Positions 51,399 to 60,589 of a DNA stretch of 64,000 bases are shown here, one piece after another (position 1 is the first letter of the stretch; the number at the start of each line of letters is the position of its first letter). The stretch is from Bacteroidetes bacterium CG12_big_fil_rev_8_21_14_0_65_60_17. Lineage in GTDB: Bacteria > Bacteroidota > Rhodothermia > Rhodothermales > UBA10348. The notes below the pieces were generated by a model. That model saw nothing but the letters and a program-made list of their open reading frames with translations, did no database searches and was not told the DNA's origin. The position numbers and the translations under genes are program-made. The DNA lies in contig PCUY01000031.1 of assembly GCA_002787815.1 (NCBI GenBank), positions 62,001-126,000 of the forward strand. Direction: 5' to 3'.

Positions 51399-54337
51399 CC
51401 AAACATGAACTGGCGAAATACCTTGTCCTGCTCCCGGAAACCATCCCTGTAGCGCCGGCCATAGTCGAACCGCAGAACGAAAGCGCCGTACAGGTTCAGT
51501 CGCAACCCCAGACCCGCCGAACCAATTGTCTCTCCCGCATTGATTTCACTACGGACCTCATTGTAATCATTGTTCCAGGCGTGTGCCGCGTCGAAAAATG
51601 CGGCTCCACGCAGGTTGGCTACGCCCAATGGGGCCAGTATGGGCAACACCACGGAAGGGGCGTCAAGCAATGGAAAACGCAATTCCTGCGAGGTGAACCA
51701 GATCTTCTGCCCGCGGACGTCAAAGAAATCAAATCCTCTGATGTCCCACGATCCGCCCATCACGAACAGTCTGGCTTCCTTTCCTTCGTTGATTCGTCCC
51801 ATGAACCAGGAGGCGAAGGTCACCCTGTCAGTCAGGCGGATGTAGTTTCGAAAATCAGCACTGAGAGTGAAATAGCTCACATTTGAGTACACGACGTCCG
51901 TGGTATATCCGGCTGTCATCTTTGCGCGCCACCCACCGATCGGTCCGTTCATCCAGTACAGCGCCTCGTCGTGAACCAGCGATACCGTGTTGGACAACAG
52001 CCACGCATCCCTGTCCTGTTGTGTAAAGTTGATTTCCTTCCGGGACCAGTTGAAGGATGTACCCAGCTCAAGACGCCGGAACTTGGACAGGGGGTAGCTC
52101 AACGCTCCGAAACCGCCGTAAATAGTCTCTTCAAACCGGGGGAATGAGGTCGGTGCATCGGGGTCCGTGACGTCGTAGCGGAGTCCGGCAAACCGATAGA
52201 ATCCGTACCCCTTGTTCACGCGACTCCCGAAATCAAACCTGGCAACCTGGAATGACAGATCCCGGAGAAGCGATCGTTGCGTCGTCCCGGAATTGAACAG
52301 CGTAAACTGCAGATAGTCATCGCCCAGCATGTCCGAAAACGACAGAATCGCACCACCCGTTGTACCCAACACGGAGCTCTGGCTTACCGAACCCTGCGCA
52401 AAATCGAGTTGGTACTTCTTTTTATACGTCCCCATTGTAGCGCCTTCACCAACCCCGATCTTTCCGAAAGTCCACTCCCCTCCCGCGTCCGACAAATCCG
52501 CTACAGCCCGTCTTTTCGGCGCATTACGCAGCGAATCCACGCGGTCGAGGTGTCTGATGGAGAACTGCAACCCCTCAAATGACGTGAAAATGATCCGGTC
52601 CTGCGAAGCCCAGACCGGATCCATGGCCGCCGTTGCCAGGTGCGTCAATCTGTCCATGGCTCTCCATTGCGGGGAACCGGAGAAGAATGTCGTACCGTCA
52701 ACAGCCACCACGGGGTCATCCGAGGGCCCGTACGACATGTCCACGGTCCACAGGTCCTGCGGCCCGAACCGACCGGTCGAGTCCTTTACCGCCGAGATGA
52801 ACGCCAGCGTTCGCCCATCAGGACTCCACGCAGGTGACATGTCCATCCGCATTCCGTATGTCACATAACGTATCTGGCCGTCATTCAAATCGTATACGAA
52901 CAGATTATAGGCTCCGTGTTTGCCGGCACTCGTCCGGTCAGAGGAAAATGCTATCTGCTGTCCGTCCGGGCTCCACGAAGGGTCCCGGTCGTCATAGTGA
53001 TCGTTTGTGAGTCGTTGCAGCCGGTGCGTTTCGCGATGATATACGTACAAGTCGGAAAAGCCGTTTTCCTCGATCGAGGAAAACACCAGCGCCTTGCCGG
53101 ACGGAGACCACGCCGGTGAATAGGCTGCTGTAAACTCGTCAAAGCGGTATGTGGCCTCATGCTTGTCACGGACAAGATCCCATATATGAATCACATCCTG
53201 GCTGCCACTCTTGGTTACGAATGCCAGTTTACCCTCCGACGAAACGGCAATTTTGGACTCGAACAGATGAACCGACTCGAAGTCGTCGTCCCGTCCACCG
53301 CGGACCACGATTCCGGGATCTCCGACGGGCGTAAATGCGGAGTCCACCTCGACCCCGTACACATGGCTGAGTCCAGACTTATTCCCTACGAAGTAAACCA
53401 TCCGGCGCCCGTCCTCAAACGTATGGTAGGCGGGCTTGGCGCTGAATCCCGACGCGTTGATGCTTCCTGTGGAGAGCGAGGCTACATCCACATTTTCAAG
53501 ATCCGGATAGTACTGTTTCTTTATCCATGACTCCCAGCGCGATGTGATGTCTTCGATCGGCTCCTGCAGCGATACCTCAAGAACTACCTCGAATTCCCTG
53601 GACTTCCAGAAATTCTCAATGATATCCAGGATTTTTTCCTCTCCGTACTCTTCCGCAATGAAGCGGTTAATGGCCTCGCCCTGCTTGTACATCACAAACG
53701 ATCCATTGATACGGAACATGGACTTGAGCGGCGTCAGGTAGTTCGTGTACAGCGCATCGCGGAGAATCATCTCATGTTGATGATCAGGCTCTCCGGACCA
53801 GTATTCCGCAAGCCCTTCCGTGAACCACAACGGCAGGAATCCGGTAAACGGCCTCCTGTGGTCGCTCATCACGCGGGACAGCTTGTTGAACGTGAACACG
53901 TGAACCATTTCATGGCGAACCACCCGTCGAAACCGCTGCAGGTTGCCATTGGCCGGAATGACCACTCGCCCTTTCATGAACTCGAAAAAACCACCCACGC
54001 CGTCCGGAATGAATCCGGGAGTTACGTTCGTCTGCTTGAAATCAAGGTTCGACGAGTAAAAAATGAGGGGCACCCGTTCGTTGAGCGTGAAATTGAACTT
54101 GTGCTGCAGGTCCGAATATGCCTCTTCAGCGAAATAAGCCCCGTGCTCGGCCAGCTCCAGCATTTCGGGATAATAGTACACATCGAAATGCTCCGTCCGC
54201 ATGACTTTCCAGTCGAAATCGTCATACTGGATTTTATTGCGACCGAAGTGATAGTCGTACTGCCCGAATGCAGGCACGGTCCAAACAAGACACGTGCACA
54301 GACACAACTGGAGAAATCCCGTTTTCCTCATCCACAT
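51386..54337 (-). CDS. multidomain outer-membrane protein: HExxH peptidase-MA-like domain, PD40/TolB beta-propeller and Omp85/BamA-type C-terminal barrel
   Basis: Start 54337 with signal peptide. HEMVH at 53900-53914 followed by WFTEGLAEYWS. PD40 repeats AYSPAWSPSGKALVFSS, DPSWSPDGQQIAFSSDR. C-terminal LYGAFVLRFDYGRRYRDGFREQDKVFRQFMFGWDF. Confidence 0.82.
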   Translation of the reverse strand: MWMRKTGFLQLCLCTCLVWTVPAFGQYDYHFGRNKIQYDDFDWKVMRTEHFDVYYYPEMLELAEHGAYFAEEAYSDLQHKFNFTLNERVPLIFYSSNLDFKQTNVTPGFIPDGVGGFFEFMKGRVVIPANGNLQRFRRVVRHEMVHVFTFNKLSRVMSDHRRPFTGFLPLWFTEGLAEYWSGEPDHQHEMILRDALYTNYLTPLKSMFRINGSFVMYKQGEAINRFIAEEYGEEKILDIIENFWKSREFEVVLEVSLQEPIEDITSRWESWIKKQYYPDLENVDVASLSTGSINASGFSAKPAYHTFEDGRRMVYFVGNKSGLSHVYGVEVDSAFTPVGDPGIVVRGGRDDDFESVHLFESKIAVSSEGKLAFVTKSGSQDVIHIWDLVRDKHEATYRFDEFTAAYSPAWSPSGKALVFSSIEENGFSDLYVYHRETHRLQRLTNDHYDDRDPSWSPDGQQIAFSSDRTSAGKHGAYNLFVYDLNDGQIRYVTYGMRMDMSPAWSPDGRTLAFISAVKDSTGRFGPQDLWTVDMSYGPSDDPVVAVDGTTFFSGSPQWRAMDRLTHLATAAMDPVWASQDRIIFTSFEGLQFSIRHLDRVDSLRNAPKRRAVADLSDAGGEWTFGKIGVGEGATMGTYKKKYQLDFAQGSVSQSSVLGTTGGAILSFSDMLGDDYLQFTLFNSGTTQRSLLRDLSFQVARFDFGSRVNKGYGFYRFAGLRYDVTDPDAPTSFPRFEETIYGGFGALSYPLSKFRRLELGTSFNWSRKEINFTQQDRDAWLLSNTVSLVHDEALYWMNGPIGGWRAKMTAGYTTDVVYSNVSYFTLSADFRNYIRLTDRVTFASWFMGRINEGKEARLFVMGGSWDIRGFDFFDVRGQKIWFTSQELRFPLLDAPSVVLPILAPLGVANLRGAAFFDAAHAWNNDYNEVRSEINAGETIGSAGLGLRLNLYGAFVLRFDYGRRYRDGFREQDKVFRQFMFGWDF

Positions 54338-54461
54338 AGGCACCACATGTAACGCGACGTACCCAACATACGCACCGGAACGCGTCACGTGCCCTCGGAT
54401 TCCCTCACGTGTGCCAATTGACCGGTTAACCGGTTCTGAGCCCGACCGAACCGTTCAGGAC

Positions 54462-56195
54462 TCAATAGTCCAACCCGCAACCGTGTTCGCTGAGCCACGC
54501 CGCAAGGAACGCATGCGTATCCCGAACATCTTCCGAGCGAAGGGCGCGCTCGGCCACCTCCTCTCCCTCTTCCATATTCATCGAGCGGATAATCCGCTTC
54601 ATGGACGGCAGGTATACGGGAGATGCGGACAGGGAGGTCACACCGAGACCCACGAGAACAGGTACGGCCTGCAGATTTGTCGCCAGTTCTCCGCACAGAC
54701 CGACCGGTATGTCCTGTCGATGCGCAGCCCGGACCGTATGACGTATGAGCCTGAGCACGGCCGGGTGCAACTCATCGAAAAGTCCAGCCACAAGATCATT
54801 TCCACGATCCACCGCCAACACATATTGCGTGAGATCGTTTGTGCCAATGGAAAAGAAGTCGACTTCCCGGGCCAGTGAGTCGGCCTGCAGCGCTGCAGCC
54901 GGTACTTCGATCATGATGCCGAGAGGTATGTCGGACGTACAGGGTATACCTTCGGCCTCCAGTTCGGCATGTACCTTAACCAACTGCTGCCGAAACACCC
55001 TGATCTCGTCCCGACTTGTCACCATGGGCAGCAGCAGACGAGTTGGACCATGCCTGGCCGCACGCAGAATGGCGCGCAATTGCGGCACAAGGATGTCCGG
55101 TTTGTCGAGCAGGACCCGGATCCCCCGCCACCCGAGAAACGGATTCTGCTCCCTGTGCCCCATGGGCAACATTTTATCGCCCCCCAGATCAAGCATCCGG
55201 AATGTCGTGTAACCGGGCGCCGCGGCCTTGACCACATCCCGGTACAACTCATATTGTTCTTCCTCGGAGACAAGCAGGCGACTCTCCATCAGAAGCAACA
55301 TTTCCGTACGGAACAGGCCGATTCCGTCGGCGCCATATTCTGACAGCAGGGGCAGTTCCTCCCGCAGTTCGATGTTGGCCTCGAGATTGATCTGGTGACC
55401 GTCCAACGTCTGGGACGGCAAGGGCACAAGGGCGCGGTCTTCCACCAGTAGCCGCTCGAAGCGCGTCCGTTTAGCGGCATAGGCCTGCTCCTCGGCCTCC
55501 GTAGGGGCTACGATGACCTCGCCTTTCGCACCGTCCACGATAACCGTCTGCCCGGTCTCCACGTGCTCGGTGATGTCATGCATACCCACGACGGCCGGCA
55601 CACCAAGTGAACGGGCCATGATCGACACATGTGACGTCGCACCGCCAAAATCCGTGGCACACCCGAGAATTCCCTTTCTGGAGAAGAGAATGATGTCGGC
55701 CGCCGTCAGGTTTTCCGCTATTACAACAGTCTGCGTTGGAATGTCGGAGAGGATGTGCCCCCGTCGAAGATGGCGAACAAGACGTTCCTGTACATCAAGC
55801 AGGTCGTTGGCCCGCTCCCGGAGGTACTCGCTGTCGCTGCCTTCCATCATCTGCCGGTGCTTGGACATCACCGAGCTGACGGCATACTCTGCCACGACAT
55901 GATTGGATGATATGGCTTCGACAACGGTATCATAGAGGGCATCGTCCCGCAACATGAGCAATTGCGCCTCAAAAATGACGGCGCTTTCCGAGCCGACCTT
56001 GTCCCGGGTCAGGGCTATGATCTTCTTGAGATCCCTCTCCGAGCGCTGCACGGCTCGTTCAAATTTCTCCAGCTCCACCTTCACATCGCGATCCTGGATG
56101 GTCTTTTTCTCAACGCTGAAAGACACTTTCGCGTAGAGATACGCCGGCCCTTTGACAATGCCTGGAGCGACACCCGATCCTGCGTAGGAGGCCAC
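54462..56195 (-). CDS. ptsI: phosphoenolpyruvate-protein phosphotransferase (PTS enzyme I)
   Basis: DFGGATSHVSIMARSLGVPAVVG active-site His; GIGLFRTEMLLL; FFSIGTNDLTQYVLAVDRGND. Confidence 0.96.
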   Translation of the reverse strand: MASYAGSGVAPGIVKGPAYLYAKVSFSVEKKTIQDRDVKVELEKFERAVQRSERDLKKIIALTRDKVGSESAVIFEAQLLMLRDDALYDTVVEAISSNHVVAEYAVSSVMSKHRQMMEGSDSEYLRERANDLLDVQERLVRHLRRGHILSDIPTQTVVIAENLTAADIILFSRKGILGCATDFGGATSHVSIMARSLGVPAVVGMHDITEHVETGQTVIVDGAKGEVIVAPTEAEEQAYAAKRTRFERLLVEDRALVPLPSQTLDGHQINLEANIELREELPLLSEYGADGIGLFRTEMLLLMESRLLVSEEEQYELYRDVVKAAAPGYTTFRMLDLGGDKMLPMGHREQNPFLGWRGIRVLLDKPDILVPQLRAILRAARHGPTRLLLPMVTSRDEIRVFRQQLVKVHAELEAEGIPCTSDIPLGIMIEVPAAALQADSLAREVDFFSIGTNDLTQYVLAVDRGNDLVAGLFDELHPAVLRLIRHTVRAAHRQDIPVGLCGELATNLQAVPVLVGLGVTSLSASPVYLPSMKRIIRSMNMEEGEEVAERALRSEDVRDTHAFLAAWLSEHGCGLDY

Positions 56196-56464
56196 TATTT
56201 CACCTCACCGAATCCATCTTCAAAAAGCGCAGAAAGAGAATTGAATGCCTCTTCCTCGTCCGGACCATCCAGTTGCAGTGTCAGCGTGGCACCCTGCTCG
56301 GCGGCCAGGGTCATTACGCCAATAATGCTTTTCCCGTTGATTTCATATCCATCCTTGTGGATGAAAAAGTCGGATTTGTACTGTGCGGCTGTACGCACAA
56401 TCATGGAGGCGGGTCGCGTATGCAGACCTGCCCGGTTGGTTACGGTTACTTCTCTCTCAATCAT
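56195..56464 (-). CDS. ptsH: HPr family phosphocarrier protein
   Basis: NRAGLHTRPASMIVRTA (His15) and GKSIIGVMTLAAEQGATLTL (Ser46-type motif). Confidence 0.96.
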   Translation of the reverse strand: MIEREVTVTNRAGLHTRPASMIVRTAAQYKSDFFIHKDGYEINGKSIIGVMTLAAEQGATLTLQLDGPDEEEAFNSLSALFEDGFGEVK

Positions 56465-56469
56465 ATCTG

Positions 56470-57459
56470 TCAGTGGACGCGCCTTTCGAGTTGTACGGTC
56501 AGTTGATGAAGCACATCACGCTCCAACCTCTTTGGCAGATGTTCCAGATGTGACCGGGCTGCTTCCGAGTGGAATATAACCGCTTTCTGCGCCGCATCCA
56601 GAATTCCTGTCGCAGAAAGACGTTGCCGCGCCTCGGGTACCTCGTCCGGATGCAGCCCGTTTGAAAGAATGCGCTGGAACCAGGAACGCTCAGGCCCTGA
56701 CGTAACCTCGAGAGCGCGCAACAGGAGCCAGGTCCGCTTGCCTGTAACCAGGTCGCCTCCCACCGGCTTTCCCCACGTGGGTTGACTGGCCGTCACATCC
56801 AGCAGATCGTCCTGGATCTGGAAAGCAAGACCCAGGTGTTCCCCGTAGGCTTCCAGACGTTCGATATCATCCGCGGGGGCATTTCCCAGCAGCGCACCGA
56901 GCACACAGGATGTCTGCAGCAGCGCAGCTGTTTTCTGACCAATCATTTGCATGTAGTCACGGAGAGGCACGTCCATTTCGCGTTCGAACTGCATGTCCCG
57001 GATCTGGCCCTCACACAGGGTTCTTACCGTGGCAAGGAAGCGACGGGTAAGCTCACGTCGCCGGGGCGATTCAACATCCGATACCAGTTCCATGGACAGC
57101 CCCATGAGGTAGTCCCCACACAGAATAGCGGTCGGATCGTCCCACTTCACATGTACGGCCGCACGACCCCGACGCTCTTCGGCCCCATCCATGATATCAT
57201 CGTGAACCAAGGTGAACGAATGGAAAACTTCCATGGCAAGTGCTATCGAAGCGGCATCCCTTTCCGGCGCATCGTACAGCGCTGCCGAAGAAAGCGTCAG
57301 AAGAGATCGGATCCTTTTCCCGGGTGACTGCAGAATATGACGAACGGGGCCATACAGCCCGACCGGGTCCTGCCGATGTTCCAGATCGGCCAACAGCTGG
57401 TCTACCCGCCTCCGGGATGTGGATATGAACTCGACTACAGCACCCGACACATCAGTCAC
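56470..57459 (-). CDS. polyprenyl synthetase family protein (GGPP/octaprenyl diphosphate synthase-like)
   Basis: LVHDDIMDGAEERRGRAAVHVKWDD and GLAFQIQDDLLDVTA, the DDxxD-type motifs. Confidence 0.9.
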   Translation of the reverse strand: MTDVSGAVVEFISTSRRRVDQLLADLEHRQDPVGLYGPVRHILQSPGKRIRSLLTLSSAALYDAPERDAASIALAMEVFHSFTLVHDDIMDGAEERRGRAAVHVKWDDPTAILCGDYLMGLSMELVSDVESPRRRELTRRFLATVRTLCEGQIRDMQFEREMDVPLRDYMQMIGQKTAALLQTSCVLGALLGNAPADDIERLEAYGEHLGLAFQIQDDLLDVTASQPTWGKPVGGDLVTGKRTWLLLRALEVTSGPERSWFQRILSNGLHPDEVPEARQRLSATGILDAAQKAVIFHSEAARSHLEHLPKRLERDVLHQLTVQLERRVH

Positions 57460-58087
57460 CCGTGTCGACTACCTGTAGAATACGATCACAGACGTCCGTG
57501 AAGCTCCCCTCTCCACTGATCTCGTGAAGCAGGCCGCGTTCCCGGAAAAATGCCACCACCGGATAGGTCTCCTTCCTGTATACACCCAATCTGTGCAGAA
57601 TGGCATCCGGTCGGTCATCCTTGCGCTGAACGACGTCCTCCTCGGGGACACCGGCCGGAACCGGCTTGTAATCCAGGTGGTAGTTCTCTCCGGTGCGGAT
57701 ATTTATACGGCGCTTGGAGAGACGATCTACAATCACATGGTCCGACACAACCAGACTGATGACGGCCGTTAGCGATGAATCATTCTCCTCCAGATCCGAC
57801 ATCAACCAGTTGGCCTGATCAATCGTGCGCGGATAACCATCCAGTACGAATTGATCAAAACCCGCTTCCCGAAGGGCCCCGTTGGCCAGCTCACGGACGA
57901 GTGCTCCGGGGACGAGGTGGCCGGATTCCACGTATTCCTTCGCCTTGAGGCCGAGTTCCGTCTCCTCCCGGATGGCCCTTCGAAGCAGAATGCCCGTCGA
58001 GATATGGGCTACCCCCCGTTTTTCAACCAGCATACTGGCCTGGCTGCCTTTGCCGACACCGGGAGGACCGAACAGAACAATTCGCAT
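57452..58087 (-). CDS. adk: adenylate kinase
   Basis: MRIVLFGPPGVGKGSQASMLVEKRGVAHISTGILLRRAI..FVLDGYPRTIDQANWL. Confidence 0.94.
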   Translation of the reverse strand: MRIVLFGPPGVGKGSQASMLVEKRGVAHISTGILLRRAIREETELGLKAKEYVESGHLVPGALVRELANGALREAGFDQFVLDGYPRTIDQANWLMSDLEENDSSLTAVISLVVSDHVIVDRLSKRRINIRTGENYHLDYKPVPAGVPEEDVVQRKDDRPDAILHRLGVYRKETYPVVAFFRERGLLHEISGEGSFTDVCDRILQVVDTGD

Positions 58088-58171
58088 GATGCAGTGGGGT
58101 TCAAAAAGAAGAGGGCATTCGACACGGAAACCAAAGAAATGATTCCCGGAGATCTGTGGATGGCAGAGACT

Positions 58172-58693
58172 TCACCGGTCCTGGCGCTTTCGCTCCAACC
58201 AGGCAACAGCTTGGTGCACAAGTTCCCTGGAGAAGGCAGATGACAGCGAATGCGAAAAATGGTGTACGACAAGCCCAATCAGGCCACGTGACTGTCGCAG
58301 CTCCAAAATGGGCGGATGCTCCTCAAGCGCCGCTCTTACAGCATCAGACGGATCTTCGCCGACCTTGATCTGCTCCGCAATGCGCTGTGTCAGGCGTTCG
58401 GATACATGATCAAGTCCCTCCTCGTAGGGCGTCCAACGCCGCGAGCGCAGTCCCCGCACGGCCAGAAATACACTCACCGCTGCCACGACGGGCAAGAGCC
58501 GTCGTCCCCTGAGTCGGCGGAAGGCGCTACCCAGTACTCCTGAACCCGTCGGTACATACGACTGTACGGCATTGATGCGATCGGAGATACGTCGTTGCCG
58601 CACTGCCAGCTCCTCTTCGAGTTCTTCCCGGCGCGACGTGCGCCCCGTACGAGGCGCTGCCGACGGTGTGTTGAGACTTGATTTACTCGGCAT
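58172..58693 (-). CDS. hypothetical protein with one TM segment (YqjD/DUF3618-like)
   Basis: Start 58693 MPSKSSLNTPSAAPRTGRTSRREELEEELAVRQRRISDRINAVQSYVPTG; lies directly downstream of a holin-X-like gene. Confidence 0.55.
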   Translation of the reverse strand: MPSKSSLNTPSAAPRTGRTSRREELEEELAVRQRRISDRINAVQSYVPTGSGVLGSAFRRLRGRRLLPVVAAVSVFLAVRGLRSRRWTPYEEGLDHVSERLTQRIAEQIKVGEDPSDAVRAALEEHPPILELRQSRGLIGLVVHHFSHSLSSAFSRELVHQAVAWLERKRQDR

Positions 58694-59120
58694 GACCATG
58701 CTCCGGAAGCTTTTTGTCGGTGCGCGCAGCGCCGGACTCATCCCCCTCACGGAACAGTCTGGGTGCCACACGGGGCCGCGAGGACTTGACCACTACGGCC
58801 ACAAGAAACCCGATCACAGCAACGATCAGAAATCCCAGAGCCGTACTGCCTGTCCATTCCCCCAGCGCAAATGCCGCCGCCATGGCCAGAAAGAGCAGCG
58901 CCAGCCCGATCAGCAGAATAACAATCGCTGCCTGGGCCATACGGTTGACCACGTCCTGGATACGTTCCTCCAGGTCCACCTGGAAGAGCTCCACACGCAG
59001 CTCCACCCACTCACGTATATCACTGAAAAATTGTCGGCTCTGCTGCGCCACCCCTTCAGGATCTGCTTCCGGGGTACCCGTACGACCTTGTGGTCTATGT
59101 TCACTTTTTGGAGTTTCCAT
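58683..59120 (-). CDS. phage-holin-like superfamily III / DUF1469 membrane protein
   Basis: FFSDIREWVELRVELFQVDLEERIQDVVNRMAQAAIVILLIGLALLFLAMAAAFALGEWTGSTALGFLIVAVIGFLVAVVV. Confidence 0.72.
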   Translation of the reverse strand: METPKSEHRPQGRTGTPEADPEGVAQQSRQFFSDIREWVELRVELFQVDLEERIQDVVNRMAQAAIVILLIGLALLFLAMAAAFALGEWTGSTALGFLIVAVIGFLVAVVVKSSRPRVAPRLFREGDESGAARTDKKLPEHGHAE

Positions 59121-59141
59121 GAGGGGTAAACGTCCGCGTCA

Positions 59142-60215
59142 TCAAAAGTGTTCTTGAAAGAACTCCTTGTGAGACATTCCGTCCGGGCACCAGGAGAGGG
59201 GCGGTCGCTGTGCGCTGCCCAGCTGCTCAACCTGCATACCACAGCGCTCGGACCAGGTATCCAGTCGCTCTTCCCGCACGTATACCGACTGCAGCCGTTC
59301 ACGATGACCCGAAATCCAGGATGACACCTCTTCCGGATGACCATATGGCACCCAGCGGATGTGCCCTGGCCCCTGTTCTTCCGCCTCGCCACATGAGAGC
59401 AGAAACGAGGGCCCATCTCCCCAAGCGTGAGGCTGGTCCAATGCCGCCAGAAATCCTTTCTGCATGACGAGCGCACCGGATGTTTTCGGGTGCACCGGAA
59501 ACGTGCCGCGAAAAACAGCGAGTGCCTCAAGAAGGGCATCTGGCGACTGGTCCTCAGGGACGAACACGATAGCCGCACTCCGGCATCCCAGTCCTTCATG
59601 CAACAACATGTCTTCGGAGGCCGCCACCAGCTCATCCGAGCTCTCCGCACCGTCCAGTACGGCCACGGAGAAACGATGGCCCCTGAGCCAGCAACGCTCC
59701 CGTGGGATACCGGCGTCAGCGGCCTTCCCGGAGATGATGTCCATCGTCTCGTCCGAACCGGAGGCGATCAGAAGATCTGCCTCCTGCAGCACATCTTCGA
59801 CAGATGCGACGGCCGCATCCATACACGAACTTCCACCGAAGGTGTGCAGCAGCTCATCCAGAAATGATGGCAACAACCAGGGTGAACGACTCGATACCGT
59901 TCCCCGCCAGGTGAATCCAGCAAGAACGGCCGCCACAAGATCCTGCAACTCGACAAGCGGAATATGCCCCGGATTCAGTACGGCAAGTCTGCGCCCGTTG
60001 CCCAGCCCCTTGAGCTGTCGGCACCAGCTCCGGAGCACATCCACATCCCGGAGTGTATCCATGGAACGATTTATCGCGAATGCCACGGCTTCTTCGGTAA
60101 ACCGGTGAGTATCCAGATCGAGTGTTGCCTCTACGGCGGCCACGCGCACCGGATGATCCACATCGACCCACTCGCGCGCGCACGCACTCAGCACCTCGCA
60201 CACATCCGGGGTCAT
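59142..60215 (-). CDS. LuxC-like acyl-CoA reductase family protein
   Basis: LAVLNPGHIPLVELQDLVAAVLAGF..SPWLLPSFLDEL..DLLIASGSDETMDII..GHRFSVAVLDG; pattern of PF05893. Confidence 0.75.
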   Translation of the reverse strand: MTPDVCEVLSACAREWVDVDHPVRVAAVEATLDLDTHRFTEEAVAFAINRSMDTLRDVDVLRSWCRQLKGLGNGRRLAVLNPGHIPLVELQDLVAAVLAGFTWRGTVSSRSPWLLPSFLDELLHTFGGSSCMDAAVASVEDVLQEADLLIASGSDETMDIISGKAADAGIPRERCWLRGHRFSVAVLDGAESSDELVAASEDMLLHEGLGCRSAAIVFVPEDQSPDALLEALAVFRGTFPVHPKTSGALVMQKGFLAALDQPHAWGDGPSFLLSCGEAEEQGPGHIRWVPYGHPEEVSSWISGHRERLQSVYVREERLDTWSERCGMQVEQLGSAQRPPLSWCPDGMSHKEFFQEHF

Positions 60216-60589
60216 GGCGTCAGTAGTGTGCGTCCCAGATATATACCACCGATCACAGCCAGCAGCGCTCCAATATTGTTGGCGGCGACATTCAGAAGCG
60301 CAGGCGGCAAACCAGCCTCCTCATACAGCCGGAAACTCTCCAGGCTGAATGTCGAGAACGTGGTAAATGCACCCATCATGCCAATCACGAACAAAGCGTT
60401 CAGGCGTTGCTGCCCGACGGTCTGTCCCAGGATGGACCACAGCAATCCCGCGATGAACGAGCCCAGCATGTTTACCGCGAGCGTCCCCCACGGGAACGCG
60501 GCTCCCATTGTTCGCAGTACTACGTTCGATACGGCGAAACGCATCACCGCGCCCATGGCTCCACCCAGGGCTACATACACTACCGACAT
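60212..60589 (-). CDS. crcB: fluoride efflux transporter CrcB/Fluc
   Basis: Start 60589 MSVVYVALGGAMGAVMRFAVSN; GTLAVNMLGSFIAGLLW; GMMGAFTTFSTFSLE. Confidence 0.95.
   Translation of the reverse strand: MSVVYVALGGAMGAVMRFAVSNVVLRTMGAAFPWGTLAVNMLGSFIAGLLWSILGQTVGQQRLNALFVIGMMGAFTTFSTFSLESFRLYEEAGLPPALLNVAANNIGALLAVIGGIYLGRTLLTP

Noticed and set aside
58683-59120. Holin-like annotation as evidence of a prophage
   Set aside because: DUF1469/holin-X-like membrane proteins are common chromosomal genes; no integrase, capsid, terminase or lysis genes around.
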